Positions 33,514-42,507 of a DNA stretch of 62,383 nt are shown here, piece after piece; position 1 is the first letter of the stretch, and every line of letters starts with the position of its first letter. Both the position numbers and the translations under genes were made by a program. The notes beneath the pieces are model-generated. The model had not been told where the DNA came from, did no database searches, and saw only the letters and a list, made by a program, of their open reading frames with translations. The DNA is from Treponema sp. Its GTDB lineage: Bacteria > Spirochaetota > Spirochaetia > Treponematales > Treponemataceae. Where the stretch lies: NCBI GenBank assembly GCA_024680155.1, contig JAILCM010000136.1, positions 1 to 62,383 on the forward strand, written 5' to 3'.

Positions 33514-33948
33514 ATGAAAACTACAACAGACTATCCTACAATTAATGAACGTCCGCCTGAGGGAAGAAAAGACGATGGTACTTCTTACAAAGTATTGATT
33601 GTTGACGATTCTATGTTTGTTGCTAAACAGCTTGGTCAGATTTTAACAAGTGAAGGTTACGAAGTTGTTGCAACTGCCGTAGATGGAAAAGAAGGTGTTG
33701 ATAAGTATAAAGAATTGTGTCCACAGGTAGACCTTGTAACAATGGATATTACAATGCCTAAGATGGATGGAATTACAGCTCTTGAACAGATTATGGCTTT
33801 TGATAAAAATGCAAAAGTTGTAATGGTAAGTGCTCTTGGTAAGGAAGAACTTGTTAAGAAGTCACTTATGACTGGAGCAAAAAGCTATATCATCAAGCCT
33901 CTTGACAGAAAGAAGGTTCTTGAACGCATTGCTAAGGTTTTAAGCTAG
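33514..33948 (+). CDS. cheY: Chemotaxis response regulator CheY
   Basis: 144 residues, a single receiver domain. The acidic pair is Asp31/Asp32 (VLIVDDSMF), the phosphoacceptor is Asp78 (LVTMDITMPKMDG), and the Thr/Ser and Lys positions are VMVSALG and IIKPL. An N-terminal extension of about 23 residues (TDYPTINERPPEGRK) precedes the domain and is absent from E. coli CheY. AGGAG precedes the ATG. It is the last gene of the chemotaxis operon, followed by a strong terminator. Confidence 0.96.
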   Translation: MKTTTDYPTINERPPEGRKDDGTSYKVLIVDDSMFVAKQLGQILTSEGYEVVATAVDGKEGVDKYKELCPQVDLVTMDITMPKMDGITALEQIMAFDKNAKVVMVSALGKEELVKKSLMTGAKSYIIKPLDRKKVLERIAKVLS

Positions 33949-33961
33949 TAATTTATATAAA

Positions 33962-34009
33962 TGCTGCATTTTGTAGGGGTATTCTTTATAAAATGCAGTG
34001 TTTTTTTTT
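33962..34009 (+). terminator. Terminator of the chemotaxis operon
   Basis: TGCTGCATTTTGTA pairs with TATAAAATGCAGTG (14 pairs including three G-U) and is followed by nine T residues. Confidence 0.88.
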
Positions 34010-34070
34010 GTTCAAAGAATAGTTTAAAATTCTTTCTTGTGAGCAAATCTATATTTAATAAATTTTTCGC

Positions 34071-34805
34071 TTAGTAAATTCGGAATTCAATTCCGTCTAA
34101 TTTGTTTATAATCACAAAATTGTACTTCTCGTATTTCTTAATTAATGTTCTAAGTTGGGATATATGCACTTTCAGAGATGCTGTTGAAATCTTTCTGTAG
34201 TGTTTAGAATATCTATTCTGCAAATCTTCAAATGTAATTGTATTATCTTTGTATTCAAATAGAATTTGTAAAAGATAAAATAGATTGTTTGGCATGTTAG
34301 ATTCGGCTTTGAATTCGTAAATAATGTTTGGAGAATTTGTTTCTATTACGTGACCAAAATAACTGGAATGCCGCATGTATTCTGGAATTGGCGTTGGCTG
34401 CTGCATAAGTTTGATGTATGGCCTAAGTTCATTCGATTCTATTGTTGATTCAATTACTTTAAGCGCATTTTTTAGTTCTTCACTGGAAAAATCCATATTA
34501 TCTGGGTAAAAACTTTCCAGAAAATGCAGCCAATATTGAGTTCTGGTTGGTGCAATAATACATGGATCATTGTAAAATATTAATGGAATTGGTCTTTTGT
34601 TTGCAAACATAAAATCATATACATTAAATTGATTGTGATTGTAAACTAAGTAATCAAGGACAAGTAAATCTGGTGGATTAATCATATTTGAAACTGCGTT
34701 GTAAACTAAATCTTGTCTTGTAAAAATGTAACAGGAATGTTGGGGTAATTTTTCGGCAATTATATGACAAATTTCTGGCTGTGTCGTATAAAAAATAATT
34801 ATCAT
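34071..34805 (-). CDS. Atypical response regulator with OmpR-type winged helix
   Basis: 244 residues. Residues 1-110 look like a receiver domain (PPDLLVLDYLVYN keeps an Asp), but the acidic pair expected after strand 1 is absent (IIIFYTTQPE), so normal Mg-dependent phosphorylation is doubtful. Residues 170-244 end in a trans_reg_C-like winged helix (TASLKVHISQLRTLIKKY, then FVIINKLDGIEFRIY). It is probably a DNA-binding regulator of unknown input. It has no Shine-Dalgarno; the promoter predicts a leaderless mRNA. It is convergent with cheY and divergent from malQ. Confidence 0.75.
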   Translation of the reverse strand: MIIIFYTTQPEICHIIAEKLPQHSCYIFTRQDLVYNAVSNMINPPDLLVLDYLVYNHNQFNVYDFMFANKRPIPLIFYNDPCIIAPTRTQYWLHFLESFYPDNMDFSSEELKNALKVIESTIESNELRPYIKLMQQPTPIPEYMRHSSYFGHVIETNSPNIIYEFKAESNMPNNLFYLLQILFEYKDNTITFEDLQNRYSKHYRKISTASLKVHISQLRTLIKKYEKYNFVIINKLDGIEFRIY

Positions 34806-34841
34806 AAATTTAATTATATTCTGAATTGTAATATTCGTAAA
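34803..34841 (-). promoter_or_regulatory. Leaderless promoter of the atypical regulator
   Basis: On the minus strand TTTACG (34836-34841), 17 bp, TATAAT (34813-34818), then seven bases to the ATG. There is no ribosome site in the gap. Confidence 0.65.
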
Positions 34842-34890
34842 AAAAATATATTGTTATACAGATAATTTTTTATTAGATTCTGGAGTTTTT

Positions 34891-36477
34891 ATGGAATTCA
34901 AGAGAAAAAGTGGGGTGTTGTTGCATCCTACATCTTTACCGGGAAGTTGGGGAATTGGAACTATAGGAAAAACTGCTTATAATTTTGTAGATTGGCTTGT
35001 AAGTGCTGAACAGTCGTTGTGGCAGGTTCTTCCTCTTGGACCAACTGGTTATGGTGATTCTCCTTATGCTTCTTTTTCAACTTTTGCAGGAAATCCTTTG
35101 CTTATAGATCTTGATTTGCTTGTTGAAAAAGGATGGGCGTGTAAAAAAGATATTCTTCCTCCAGATTATATTAAAAAAAATGGCAACGTTGATTTTGGTG
35201 CTGTTACCTGGTGGAAAATTCCAGTTTTAAAAAAGGCGGCTGCATATTTTCTGGAAAATGCAGGAGCTGAAGATAAGGCTTTGTACAAAAATTTTTGTAA
35301 GGAAAAACGTGACTGGCTAGAAAAATATTCAATTTTTATGAGTATTAAGGCTGAATTTGATGCAAAAGCAGCGCAAGAAAAGCCTGAATCTTCCATCTGG
35401 TTTAAATATTGGCCAAAAAATCTGGCATGCTGCGACGAAAATGCCGTAAAATCTTGGAAAAATGAACATTCTCTGGAAGTTGAACTTTACAGCGTGATTC
35501 AATTTTTCTTTGAAGTTCAATGGCTAGAATTAAAAAAGTATGCGAACGAAAACGGCGTTGAGCTTATTGGTGATATTCCGATTTTTGTAGCTCCTGACAG
35601 TGCTGATGTTTGGGCAAATCAGGAATTTTTCCAGCTTGATGAAAACGGATGTCCAAAATTTGTAGCAGGTGTTCCTCCGGATTATTTTAGTGCGGATGGT
35701 CAGCTTTGGGGAAATCCTTTGTATGATTGGTATAAAATGAAAAAAGATTCTTATTCGTGGTGGATAAAGCGGATTAAGCGTATTTTTGAATTGACTGACA
35801 TTTTGCGTATTGACCATTTCAGGGGCTTTGAAGCGTATTGGTCGGTGCCTTTTGGAGAAAAAACAGCAATTCATGGTGAATGGATTAAAGGACCTGGAAT
35901 TGATTTGTTTAAAACTATTCGCCGTAAGCTTGGAGATTTACCTGTAATTGCAGAAGATTTGGGCGTTATTACAGACGAAGTTCGTGCTTTGCGTGATGAA
36001 ACTGGATTTCCTGGAATGAAAGTTTTGCAGTTTGCGTTTAGTACGAATGAAATTAAGGAAAACGGATTTACAAATGTGTTCCTTCCGCATCAGTTTTGTA
36101 CAGATAATTGCGTTGTTTATACTGGTACTCACGATAACGATACATTGCAGGGGTGGCTTGAAGCGGCTAGTGATGAACTGATTGTTCTTGTTGCATCTTA
36201 CATTGAAGGTAAAAAACTGACTGTAGAAAAGGCGAGGGCTCTGGTAAAAAGTGGTGCTTTAAGAAAAGATATGATAAAAACTGTAATTGCTTCTAATGCC
36301 GTTTACGCTGTTGTTCCAATGCAGGATATAATTGGTTGTGGAAATGAAGCGCGTATGAATATGCCTTCTACAACTGGTGCAAACTGGACCTGGCGTATGA
36401 ATACTGGTGATTTAAAGCAAAAATTTGCAGAAGAACTTGCATTTATTTCTAATTTATACGGACGAAATCTGGACTAA
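34891..36477 (+). CDS. malQ: 4-alpha-glucanotransferase (amylomaltase)
   Basis: 528 residues, cytoplasmic, GH77. It transfers alpha-1,4-glucan segments between malto-oligosaccharides. GVLLHPTSLPG is the family opening. The catalytic groups are in LRIDHFRGF (nucleophile Asp), VIAEDLGVI (acid Glu) and GTHDNDTLQGW (stabilising Asp). Length matches bacterial MalQ. CTGGAG precedes the ATG. It is monocistronic and ends 20 bp from the convergent xylanase gene, with no clear shared terminator. It implies use of maltodextrins or stored glycogen. Confidence 0.95.
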   Translation: MEFKRKSGVLLHPTSLPGSWGIGTIGKTAYNFVDWLVSAEQSLWQVLPLGPTGYGDSPYASFSTFAGNPLLIDLDLLVEKGWACKKDILPPDYIKKNGNVDFGAVTWWKIPVLKKAAAYFLENAGAEDKALYKNFCKEKRDWLEKYSIFMSIKAEFDAKAAQEKPESSIWFKYWPKNLACCDENAVKSWKNEHSLEVELYSVIQFFFEVQWLELKKYANENGVELIGDIPIFVAPDSADVWANQEFFQLDENGCPKFVAGVPPDYFSADGQLWGNPLYDWYKMKKDSYSWWIKRIKRIFELTDILRIDHFRGFEAYWSVPFGEKTAIHGEWIKGPGIDLFKTIRRKLGDLPVIAEDLGVITDEVRALRDETGFPGMKVLQFAFSTNEIKENGFTNVFLPHQFCTDNCVVYTGTHDNDTLQGWLEAASDELIVLVASYIEGKKLTVEKARALVKSGALRKDMIKTVIASNAVYAVVPMQDIIGCGNEARMNMPSTTGANWTWRMNTGDLKQKFAEELAFISNLYGRNLD

Positions 36478-36497
36478 TACAGTACAGTCTAAAAAAA

Positions 36498-37559
36498 TTA
36501 TTTAATAATCCTGGTGAAAGCGGGTTTTGCACTGCCGTCTGCATTAAACAAAAGCGGAATGTCAGTTCTGTCTGGAACCGGGAAAAAGTTTTTCCAGCTT
36601 GTGCTGTCGGTAACGCCCCAAAGAATTACTTTTTCCAGGTAACCTTTTTTAGCACAACGCTTAAAACATTCAAAAAGTTCGCTGTATCTTTGAGCCTGTT
36701 CTTCCAAAAGTTCTGCGGTATATTCTTTTCGGGCTTCTTTTTCGGATTCGTAAGCAGAAACATCCATTTCGGTCACTAAAACTTTTACACCAAGGCTTCC
36801 AAATAAATTTATTGTTTCTTCAATCTGTTCGACCGGCGGATTTTTTATACTTATGTGCATTTGTAATCCTACTGCATGAACTGGAATTTCGCGTTCCAGC
36901 ATTCCTTTTACAAGTTCGTACATTGCCTGGCGTTTTTGCGGAATAATTTCGAGATTATAATCATTAATTACAAGTTCTGCTTTTGAATCTGCTTCATGCG
37001 CCCACAGAAATGCTTTGTCTATATAATCTGGACCAAGAATATCGTACCACAAAGAATGGTCGTCTTTTGTTCGTAAAACAAAGGTTTTATCTGAAATAAC
37101 TTCGTTTACAACATCAAAAGAAGAAACCTGGAAACCTTTGCAATAATTCATTACCGAACGGATATAATGTTTGAGTCTGTCTTCAAGAATTTCTTTTGAA
37201 ACTGCTGTTCCGTCATTGTTTTTAAAAAGCCAGTCGGGAGTTTGAGAATGACAGACAAGAGTGTGCCATCGCATTTGAAAATTATTGCATTTTCCGAATG
37301 TTAGAAAATCGTTTGCCTTTGAAAAATCAAGTTCAGTTTCGCTTTTATAAATGCTGTCCATTTTTGTGCAGTTTTCAGCAACAATCAGGTTAAAATGTTT
37401 TTTTGCAAGTTTTGTTTCTATTGAATCGTGAGTAAGTGAATAATGATTAAGTGCAGTTCCGATTGAAAAATAATCCTTAAAAACGTCTTTTAAACTAACT
37501 GCATTCTGGTCTATGTTAGATTTTTGGTCTTTATGAAAATCTGAAACTTTTTTTTCCAT
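36498..37559 (-). CDS. Family 10 endo-1,4-beta-xylanase, no signal peptide
   Basis: 353 residues, a single (beta/alpha)8 GH10 domain. Glu153 in FDVVNEVISD is the acid/base and Glu264 in VLVTEMDVSAY the nucleophile. WHTLVCHSQTPDWLF and LQMHISI are the substrate-subsite motifs. The absence of a signal peptide puts it in the cytoplasm, like intracellular GH10 enzymes that cut short imported xylo-oligosaccharides. The ribosome site is weak. It is just downstream of a response regulator gene on the same strand, whose divergent partner is a sugar-sensing kinase; control by that pair is an inference. Confidence 0.93.
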   Translation of the reverse strand: MEKKVSDFHKDQKSNIDQNAVSLKDVFKDYFSIGTALNHYSLTHDSIETKLAKKHFNLIVAENCTKMDSIYKSETELDFSKANDFLTFGKCNNFQMRWHTLVCHSQTPDWLFKNNDGTAVSKEILEDRLKHYIRSVMNYCKGFQVSSFDVVNEVISDKTFVLRTKDDHSLWYDILGPDYIDKAFLWAHEADSKAELVINDYNLEIIPQKRQAMYELVKGMLEREIPVHAVGLQMHISIKNPPVEQIEETINLFGSLGVKVLVTEMDVSAYESEKEARKEYTAELLEEQAQRYSELFECFKRCAKKGYLEKVILWGVTDSTSWKNFFPVPDRTDIPLLFNADGSAKPAFTRIIK

Positions 37560-37618
37560 AGAGACAGTATGCGATAAGTCAAAATTTAATAAAATCGGTA
37601 GTTTTTCTTAAAACCTTT

Positions 37619-38269
37619 TTAGTGGCTTGTCCATTCAATTGCCATTTGTCTTAATTCTGCTGATGACGCACAGTGGAGCTTAATTTTGATGTTTTCTTTG
37701 TGTGTATCAATGGTTTTTATGCTCAAATTAAGTTTTCCGGCAATTTCTACGGTTCCAAGACCTTTTCCAATTAAAGTAAAAATCTGGAGCTGGCGGTCAG
37801 AAAGTGTAGAGATTAAATCGAAAGGTTCTTTTTCTGCTTTTGAAGAATCTGATTCGGAAATATCTTTAAGGCGTTGTTTTTCATTTTCGCTAAGATAGAT
37901 TCCGCCGCTCATTACTGTTTGAATTGCGTTTATAACCTGAGCTTCGGCTTCCTCTTTCATAATGTAACCTTTTGCACCAGCTTTGAGCGCCCGTTCTGCA
38001 TAAAAACGTTCGTCGTGCATGGAAAGTACAAGAACTGTTGTTTTTGGCTGCATTACAAGAATATCTTTTATTAATTCAAGTCCGTCTTCCTGTCCTAAGT
38101 TTAAATCTACAATGGCAAGATTTGGTTTTAAATCATTAATCATGGAAATAGCTTCCATTCTGTCTTTTGCCATTCCTGTGACTTTGTAAATTTTTTGAGT
38201 TTCAATTAACTGAGCAAGACCTCTGCTGAACAAAGGATGATCGTCTATAATTAATACTGTATATTCCAT
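37619..38269 (-). CDS. NarL/FixJ family response regulator
   Basis: 216 residues. The receiver domain (1-120) has IIDDHPLFSRG with the acidic pair, Asp55-region phosphoacceptor in LAIVDLNLGQEDG, LVLSMHD and IMKEEA. The LuxR-type HTH (about 150-210) reads LSDRQLQIFTLIGKGLGTVEIAGKL (quoted in part) and IKTIDTHKENI. It is the obvious partner of the divergent histidine kinase, 45 bp away. Both genes start without a Shine-Dalgarno. The xylanase gene lies 59 bp downstream and may be in the same transcript. Confidence 0.93.
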   Translation of the reverse strand: MEYTVLIIDDHPLFSRGLAQLIETQKIYKVTGMAKDRMEAISMINDLKPNLAIVDLNLGQEDGLELIKDILVMQPKTTVLVLSMHDERFYAERALKAGAKGYIMKEEAEAQVINAIQTVMSGGIYLSENEKQRLKDISESDSSKAEKEPFDLISTLSDRQLQIFTLIGKGLGTVEIAGKLNLSIKTIDTHKENIKIKLHCASSAELRQMAIEWTSH

Positions 38270-38314
38270 AATTATATAATATCACAAAATTAAAAAAAAA
38301 TGTATAATGAATTT
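38270..38314. promoter_or_regulatory. 45-bp divergent region with two predicted leaderless promoters
   Basis: Plus strand: TATAAT (38303-38308), six bases, ATG at 38315. Minus strand: TATTAT (38281-38276), six bases, ATG at 38269. Both -35 regions are weak and A/T-rich. With only 45 bp between start codons, neither gene has room for a normal leader if both promoters lie here. Confidence 0.7.
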
Positions 38315-40381
38315 ATGCGGATTGGCTTAGTTTTAAACATTCTTGATGAAGAATATCAAATTTCGGTGTATTCGGGCGTAAAAAAACGTGCACAGGAGCT
38401 TGGCGTTGAGCTTATTTGTTTTCAGCAGGAAAATCTAAAGTTTGCGGAAAAATCATTGCTGGCTTCATTTCCTTCAAAAGAGTTTTTTAATCTTGATGGA
38501 ATAATTTTTTTAACTTCGGTAATTTCGGATAAATATGATATTAAATGCAAAAGTCAGCTTGAAAAATTGTGGGGAAAAATTCCTGTTGTTTCGGTAGGAC
38601 AAAAAGTTCAGGATATCCCGTCGCTTTTGATTCAGACTGACGCTTCTATGAAACAGCTTATAGAACACTTGATTTTAAATCACAACTATAAGAAGTTTTT
38701 TTACATTGGCGGTTCATTAAAACATCAGGATGCAATCAAGCGTGAAGAAATTTTTATAAAAACTATCGAAGCTTACAAACCGTGGTACCCAGAACTTTCG
38801 TATACAATAAAACGTGGATGGTTTACTGAAAAAGCGGCGATTAAAGCGATGGAAACTTATTATGCGGAAGGTCATGGAGCTCCAGATGTTATTGTTTGTG
38901 CAAATGATAATATGGCGATTGGTGTTTACAAGTTCCTTAAAATCAATTCCGACAATCCAGAAATTGGTTTTCCTGCGGTAACTGGTTTTGATGATGTTCC
39001 ACAGGGGCAATTTGTAATTCCAGCTCTTACAACCGTACATCAGCCTATGGTAGAAACTGGTGAAGCCTCGGTAGATGCAATTCTAGATTTGATTGACAAA
39101 AAAGAACTTCCGTCTGAGCAGTTTATTGAATCTAATCTTGTTTTGCGAAATTCCTGCGGTTGTGGTCCAGAAAAAGCATTGCATTTTGATGAAGAAGTTC
39201 TTGAAAAAATGCAGTCTCGTTTTGTTCAATCAGAAATGCTTTTGCGAACTGTAAGTTATATTGGTCAGGATTTAAATTATTGTCAGACTCTTTGGGGGCT
39301 TCAGTATATAATCAACGAAAATATTGCTCAGCTTGGAATAAAAAATTTCTGCGTTCTTGCTTTTTCTATAAAAAATCAGGCGATTGATGCTTCTAAAATT
39401 AAAGTAAAAGATGTTTATGTAAGACGAAACGGTGTTCATTTTGAAAATTTTACGAATGGTGAAGAGTTGTCACTGAGTGATTTTTACTCAAAATATCTTT
39501 ATTACGATGATGAAATTCCTAATTCAATGATTTTTAAGGCTCTTCATATTGCTGGTGAAATTATTGGTTGTGTTCTTTATGATGGGCCGTCAGATATTCT
39601 TCCCTATTTGTGTTCTGTTTGTATAAGTATTGGACAGTCGATTATGCGAATTCTTGATATTGAAGAGCGAAAAAAACGTTCTGAGTATCTTGAAAAGGAA
39701 GTTGAAAAGCGTACCCGCGAACTTTTGGAAGCTAATTCTAAGCGAATGGAAGTTGAAGCGGAAGTTTTGAGAATTAGTGAAATTGAACGTCAGCGGTTCA
39801 GTAATGATTTGCATGATGATATTTGCCAGCGGCTTGCAGGAATTTCTATGCTTTGTAAGAGTTATTCAAATCAAAGTGATCCGGTTGATAAAAAACAGAT
39901 GCTTGAACTTGCCGAGCTTATAAGCGATACTTTGGTAACGACCCGTCAGTATGCTCATAATTCTTATCCGGTTGAACTTGAAAGCCTTGGAATGAACAAG
40001 AGTATTCATAATCTTTGTGTCAGTTTTGAAAAGCAGACTGGAATTAAGGTTTTGTATGAATGGGCGGTTCCTGAATCAGTTGTTTTTGATAAAACCCAAA
40101 AGCTGAATATTTTTAGAATCATTCAGGAAGCTTTGCATAATGTGATGAAACATTCACGGGCGGCATCAGTTTTGGTGCAGATAAAAAAAACAGGCTCAAA
40201 ATTGTATGTAAAAGTTGTGGATGACGGATGCGGTATAAAAGCTAAACGTTCAGAGTTGGGTGAAAAGAAAGGGCTTGGTATTAATTCCATGCAGTATAGG
40301 GCGAACCAGATTGGAGCGTCTTTTACCGTAAAGGCGAACAAACCAAGCGGTACCTGCGTTCAAGTTGTACTAAAGTTGTAG
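38315..40381 (+). CDS. Cytoplasmic histidine kinase with LacI-type sugar-binding sensor
   Basis: 688 residues. Residues 1-285 are a LacI/GalR-type periplasmic-binding fold without its HTH (RIGLVLNILDEEYQ, VIVCANDNMAIGVYKF, PALTTVHQPM). A central region (about 300-455) resembles a GAF domain, followed by a coiled coil (about 460-490). The NarX-type HisKA_3 motif is EIERQRFSNDLHDDICQRL, and the ATPase domain shows EALHNVMKHS and DDGCGI. No signal peptide or membrane helix is visible, so the sugar must be sensed inside the cell. The track start at 38300 overlaps the -10 box and is rejected. It pairs with the divergent NarL-type regulator. Confidence 0.88.
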   Translation: MRIGLVLNILDEEYQISVYSGVKKRAQELGVELICFQQENLKFAEKSLLASFPSKEFFNLDGIIFLTSVISDKYDIKCKSQLEKLWGKIPVVSVGQKVQDIPSLLIQTDASMKQLIEHLILNHNYKKFFYIGGSLKHQDAIKREEIFIKTIEAYKPWYPELSYTIKRGWFTEKAAIKAMETYYAEGHGAPDVIVCANDNMAIGVYKFLKINSDNPEIGFPAVTGFDDVPQGQFVIPALTTVHQPMVETGEASVDAILDLIDKKELPSEQFIESNLVLRNSCGCGPEKALHFDEEVLEKMQSRFVQSEMLLRTVSYIGQDLNYCQTLWGLQYIINENIAQLGIKNFCVLAFSIKNQAIDASKIKVKDVYVRRNGVHFENFTNGEELSLSDFYSKYLYYDDEIPNSMIFKALHIAGEIIGCVLYDGPSDILPYLCSVCISIGQSIMRILDIEERKKRSEYLEKEVEKRTRELLEANSKRMEVEAEVLRISEIERQRFSNDLHDDICQRLAGISMLCKSYSNQSDPVDKKQMLELAELISDTLVTTRQYAHNSYPVELESLGMNKSIHNLCVSFEKQTGIKVLYEWAVPESVVFDKTQKLNIFRIIQEALHNVMKHSRAASVLVQIKKTGSKLYVKVVDDGCGIKAKRSELGEKKGLGINSMQYRANQIGASFTVKANKPSGTCVQVVLKL

Positions 40382-40438
40382 CTGAAACTTGGGCTGGCGA
40401 GGGTGGAGTAGAGTGTTTGTGCTTAAAGGAGTTTTATT

Positions 40439-41026
40439 TTGAAAAAGAAGAATAAATTTTTACAGCTTCTTGACCTTTATTTTACGTTTGCAAAAATTGG
40501 GGCATTTACTTTTGGTGGTGGGCTTGCAATGATGCCTATGATGCAGCGTGAACTTGTTCAGAGTCATGGCTGGATTACAGAAGAAGATTTGATTGATTAT
40601 TATGCAGTTGGCCAGAGTACGCCGGGAATTATTGCAATTAACGTTGCAACTTTTGTCGGTTACAGGCAGGCTGGAATTCTTGGTGGAGTAATTGCCAGTC
40701 TTGGAATGGTAACTCCGTCGCTTGTAATAATAATGATTCTTGCAAGGCTGATTAATTCAATTTCGGAATATCCGCTTATTCAAAAAGCTTTAAAAGGAAT
40801 TAACGTTGCGGTTGCAGCTCTTCTTACAAGTGTAATTGTGAATTTTGCAAAAAAGACAATTAAAAATGTGTGGAATGCTGTTTTTATGGTGATTGCCTTT
40901 GTGCTCGTATTTTTCTTTAAGTTGCAGTCGTTTTATATAATTCTTGTGGCAATAGCAACTGGAGTTGTGTTTACGCTGATTAAGCAAAAGAAGGCGGATA
41001 ACGAAAATGAAGGTGGCGAAAAATGA
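40439..41026 (+). CDS. chrA: Chromate transporter family protein, N-type half
   Basis: 195 residues, about five or six membrane helices. KIGAFTFGGGLAMMPMM and VGQSTPGIIAINVATFVGY are the CHR motifs. It is a short-chain member that works with the overlapping second half. The start is a TTG with AAAGGAG upstream. In CHR families the substrate is often chromate or sulfate, but for paired short proteins the physiological substrate is often unknown. It overlaps the next gene by 4 bases, so the two are translationally coupled. Confidence 0.88.
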   Translation: MKKKNKFLQLLDLYFTFAKIGAFTFGGGLAMMPMMQRELVQSHGWITEEDLIDYYAVGQSTPGIIAINVATFVGYRQAGILGGVIASLGMVTPSLVIIMILARLINSISEYPLIQKALKGINVAVAALLTSVIVNFAKKTIKNVWNAVFMVIAFVLVFFFKLQSFYIILVAIATGVVFTLIKQKKADNENEGGEK

Positions 41027-41595
41027 GTTATCTTCAGCTTTTTCTTACGTTTTTTTATATAGGACTTTTTACAATTGGCGGCGGTGTTGTTGCAATTACT
41101 CTTATGCAGCAGGCGGTTGTAGATAAAGGAATTATTTCTGCCGATCAGTTTTACAATATGATTGCCATTTCCGAAAGTACACCGGGGCCTCTTGGAACAA
41201 ATATGGCAACCTACATTGGTTTTAGTCAGCACGGAGTTTTGGGAGCGATTGTTGCAACTTTAGCCGAAGCCCTTCCTTCCATAATTATCATCCTTATAAT
41301 TGCGCATTTTCTTGAAAAATTTCATAAAAATCCTCTTGTAAAAGGTGCGCTCAGTTTTTTGCGGCCAGTTACTACGGGGCTTGTTCTTGTTCCGGCCCTT
41401 CAGATTTTTATTTATGCGGTAATGAATCTGCCGGAGGATTTTGCGGTTTTAAAACAAATCAGCGAATGGAAAAATCTTTTTAACTGGATGAATCTTGCGG
41501 TTTACGAACTTTTTACTGTGCTTTTATTTAAGTTTAAGCTGCATCCAATTTTAATAATTTTGATGGGCGCGGCGTTCGGAATGCTGTTTTTGTAG
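41023..41595 (+). CDS. Chromate transporter family protein, C-type half
   Basis: 190 residues, membrane protein. IGLFTIGGGVVAITLMQ and ISESTPGPLGTNMATYIGF are again the CHR motifs, so the two proteins are homologous halves that probably assemble with opposite topologies. The ATGA overlap with the previous gene fixes the start. The pair forms a two-gene operon after the sensor kinase, probably with its own promoter because a 57-bp gap with AAAGGAG intervenes. Confidence 0.88.
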   Translation: MSYLQLFLTFFYIGLFTIGGGVVAITLMQQAVVDKGIISADQFYNMIAISESTPGPLGTNMATYIGFSQHGVLGAIVATLAEALPSIIIILIIAHFLEKFHKNPLVKGALSFLRPVTTGLVLVPALQIFIYAVMNLPEDFAVLKQISEWKNLFNWMNLAVYELFTVLLFKFKLHPILIILMGAAFGMLFL

Positions 41596-41623
41596 GATTC
41601 TTTTTAAGAAGATTCTGCGGGAT

Positions 41624-42373
41624 TTAATCTTTTGTGGAAGTTTTAGCAATTTTCTTACGATAAATTCTGCTCCTATTTTTAGTGCCAACGCATTCAATCA
41701 ACTCCATTTTGTTGAATACCCAAATCATAAGATGGGCGTTGTTGGATGCGGCTCCTGGTTGTACCAGTTTTTGCGTTTTTAATTCTTCTGCAAGCATTTT
41801 TGCTGAAAATTTCTGAGGGAGATTAGGCGGGAGCAGGGCAAGATAATCGTTTGCAGTTCGGAACTGTTTTGTTTCAAAAATTTCGTCCAATTTTTTTCCG
41901 GTTTTAAGCCAGTTTCTTCTAAAGCGACGACGTCCGTTTCTAGATTGAACTGGTTCTGTTGTGCGGACTCTTTCTTCGGTAATTTTTACTTCCAGAACTT
42001 CAAGTGTAAAATTTGGGTTCAAAAGTACCGGGTAAATTCCTGTTAATTCACGAAAAATACTGTAAATGTTTTCTTTTTTTGGGCTTTTTCTGTAAGAAAT
42101 TTTGTTTCCTTCTGAATCTGTTAAAAGAATTTTGCGTTCAACTGGAACCGGGTGGACTAGTTTTATTTTTATTCCTCGTTCCAGAGCGTCCAAAATTTTT
42201 GGTAGTAATTTTGCAAGATTTTTAGTCTGAATCTCGATAATTCCTTCTTCCGGCGAAAAGATATCGTAAATGTAGCCGTTCTTTTCAACTTCGGTTTGAC
42301 CTTCCGTTTGCTGTGAGTACAAAAGTTTAAGTGTTTTGTGCAGATGGCTTTCATTCATCGTAGAAAACTGCAT
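41624..42373 (-). CDS. Putative PD-(D/E)XK-fold protein with EIQTK motif
   Basis: 249 residues, cytoplasmic, not a named protein. YIYDIFSPEEGIIEIQTKNL gives the D-x(n)-E-x-Q-T-K arrangement of a restriction-endonuclease-like fold near residues 37-52. KIKLVHPVPVERKI follows, a combination seen in an uncharacterised family. The middle is Arg-rich (RNGRRRFRRNWLK). The C-terminal ~80 residues look like a winged helix (SAKMLAEELK, NKMELIECVG). DNA binding or cleavage is therefore plausible but unproven. TATAAT lies ten bases before the ATG, so the leader is very short. Confidence 0.6.
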   Translation of the reverse strand: MQFSTMNESHLHKTLKLLYSQQTEGQTEVEKNGYIYDIFSPEEGIIEIQTKNLAKLLPKILDALERGIKIKLVHPVPVERKILLTDSEGNKISYRKSPKKENIYSIFRELTGIYPVLLNPNFTLEVLEVKITEERVRTTEPVQSRNGRRRFRRNWLKTGKKLDEIFETKQFRTANDYLALLPPNLPQKFSAKMLAEELKTQKLVQPGAASNNAHLMIWVFNKMELIECVGTKNRSRIYRKKIAKTSTKD

Positions 42374-42507
42374 TTTGTTACCTATTATAACCCGTTGTTT
42401 TAATTCCTGTTTAGTGTACTGATTGCTAATCGTTTGTGAAGTATAAAAATGTATGTGTAAAAAACTTTATAAAGATAAATTTTTATTATTATCTGCATAA
42501 AAAGGCG

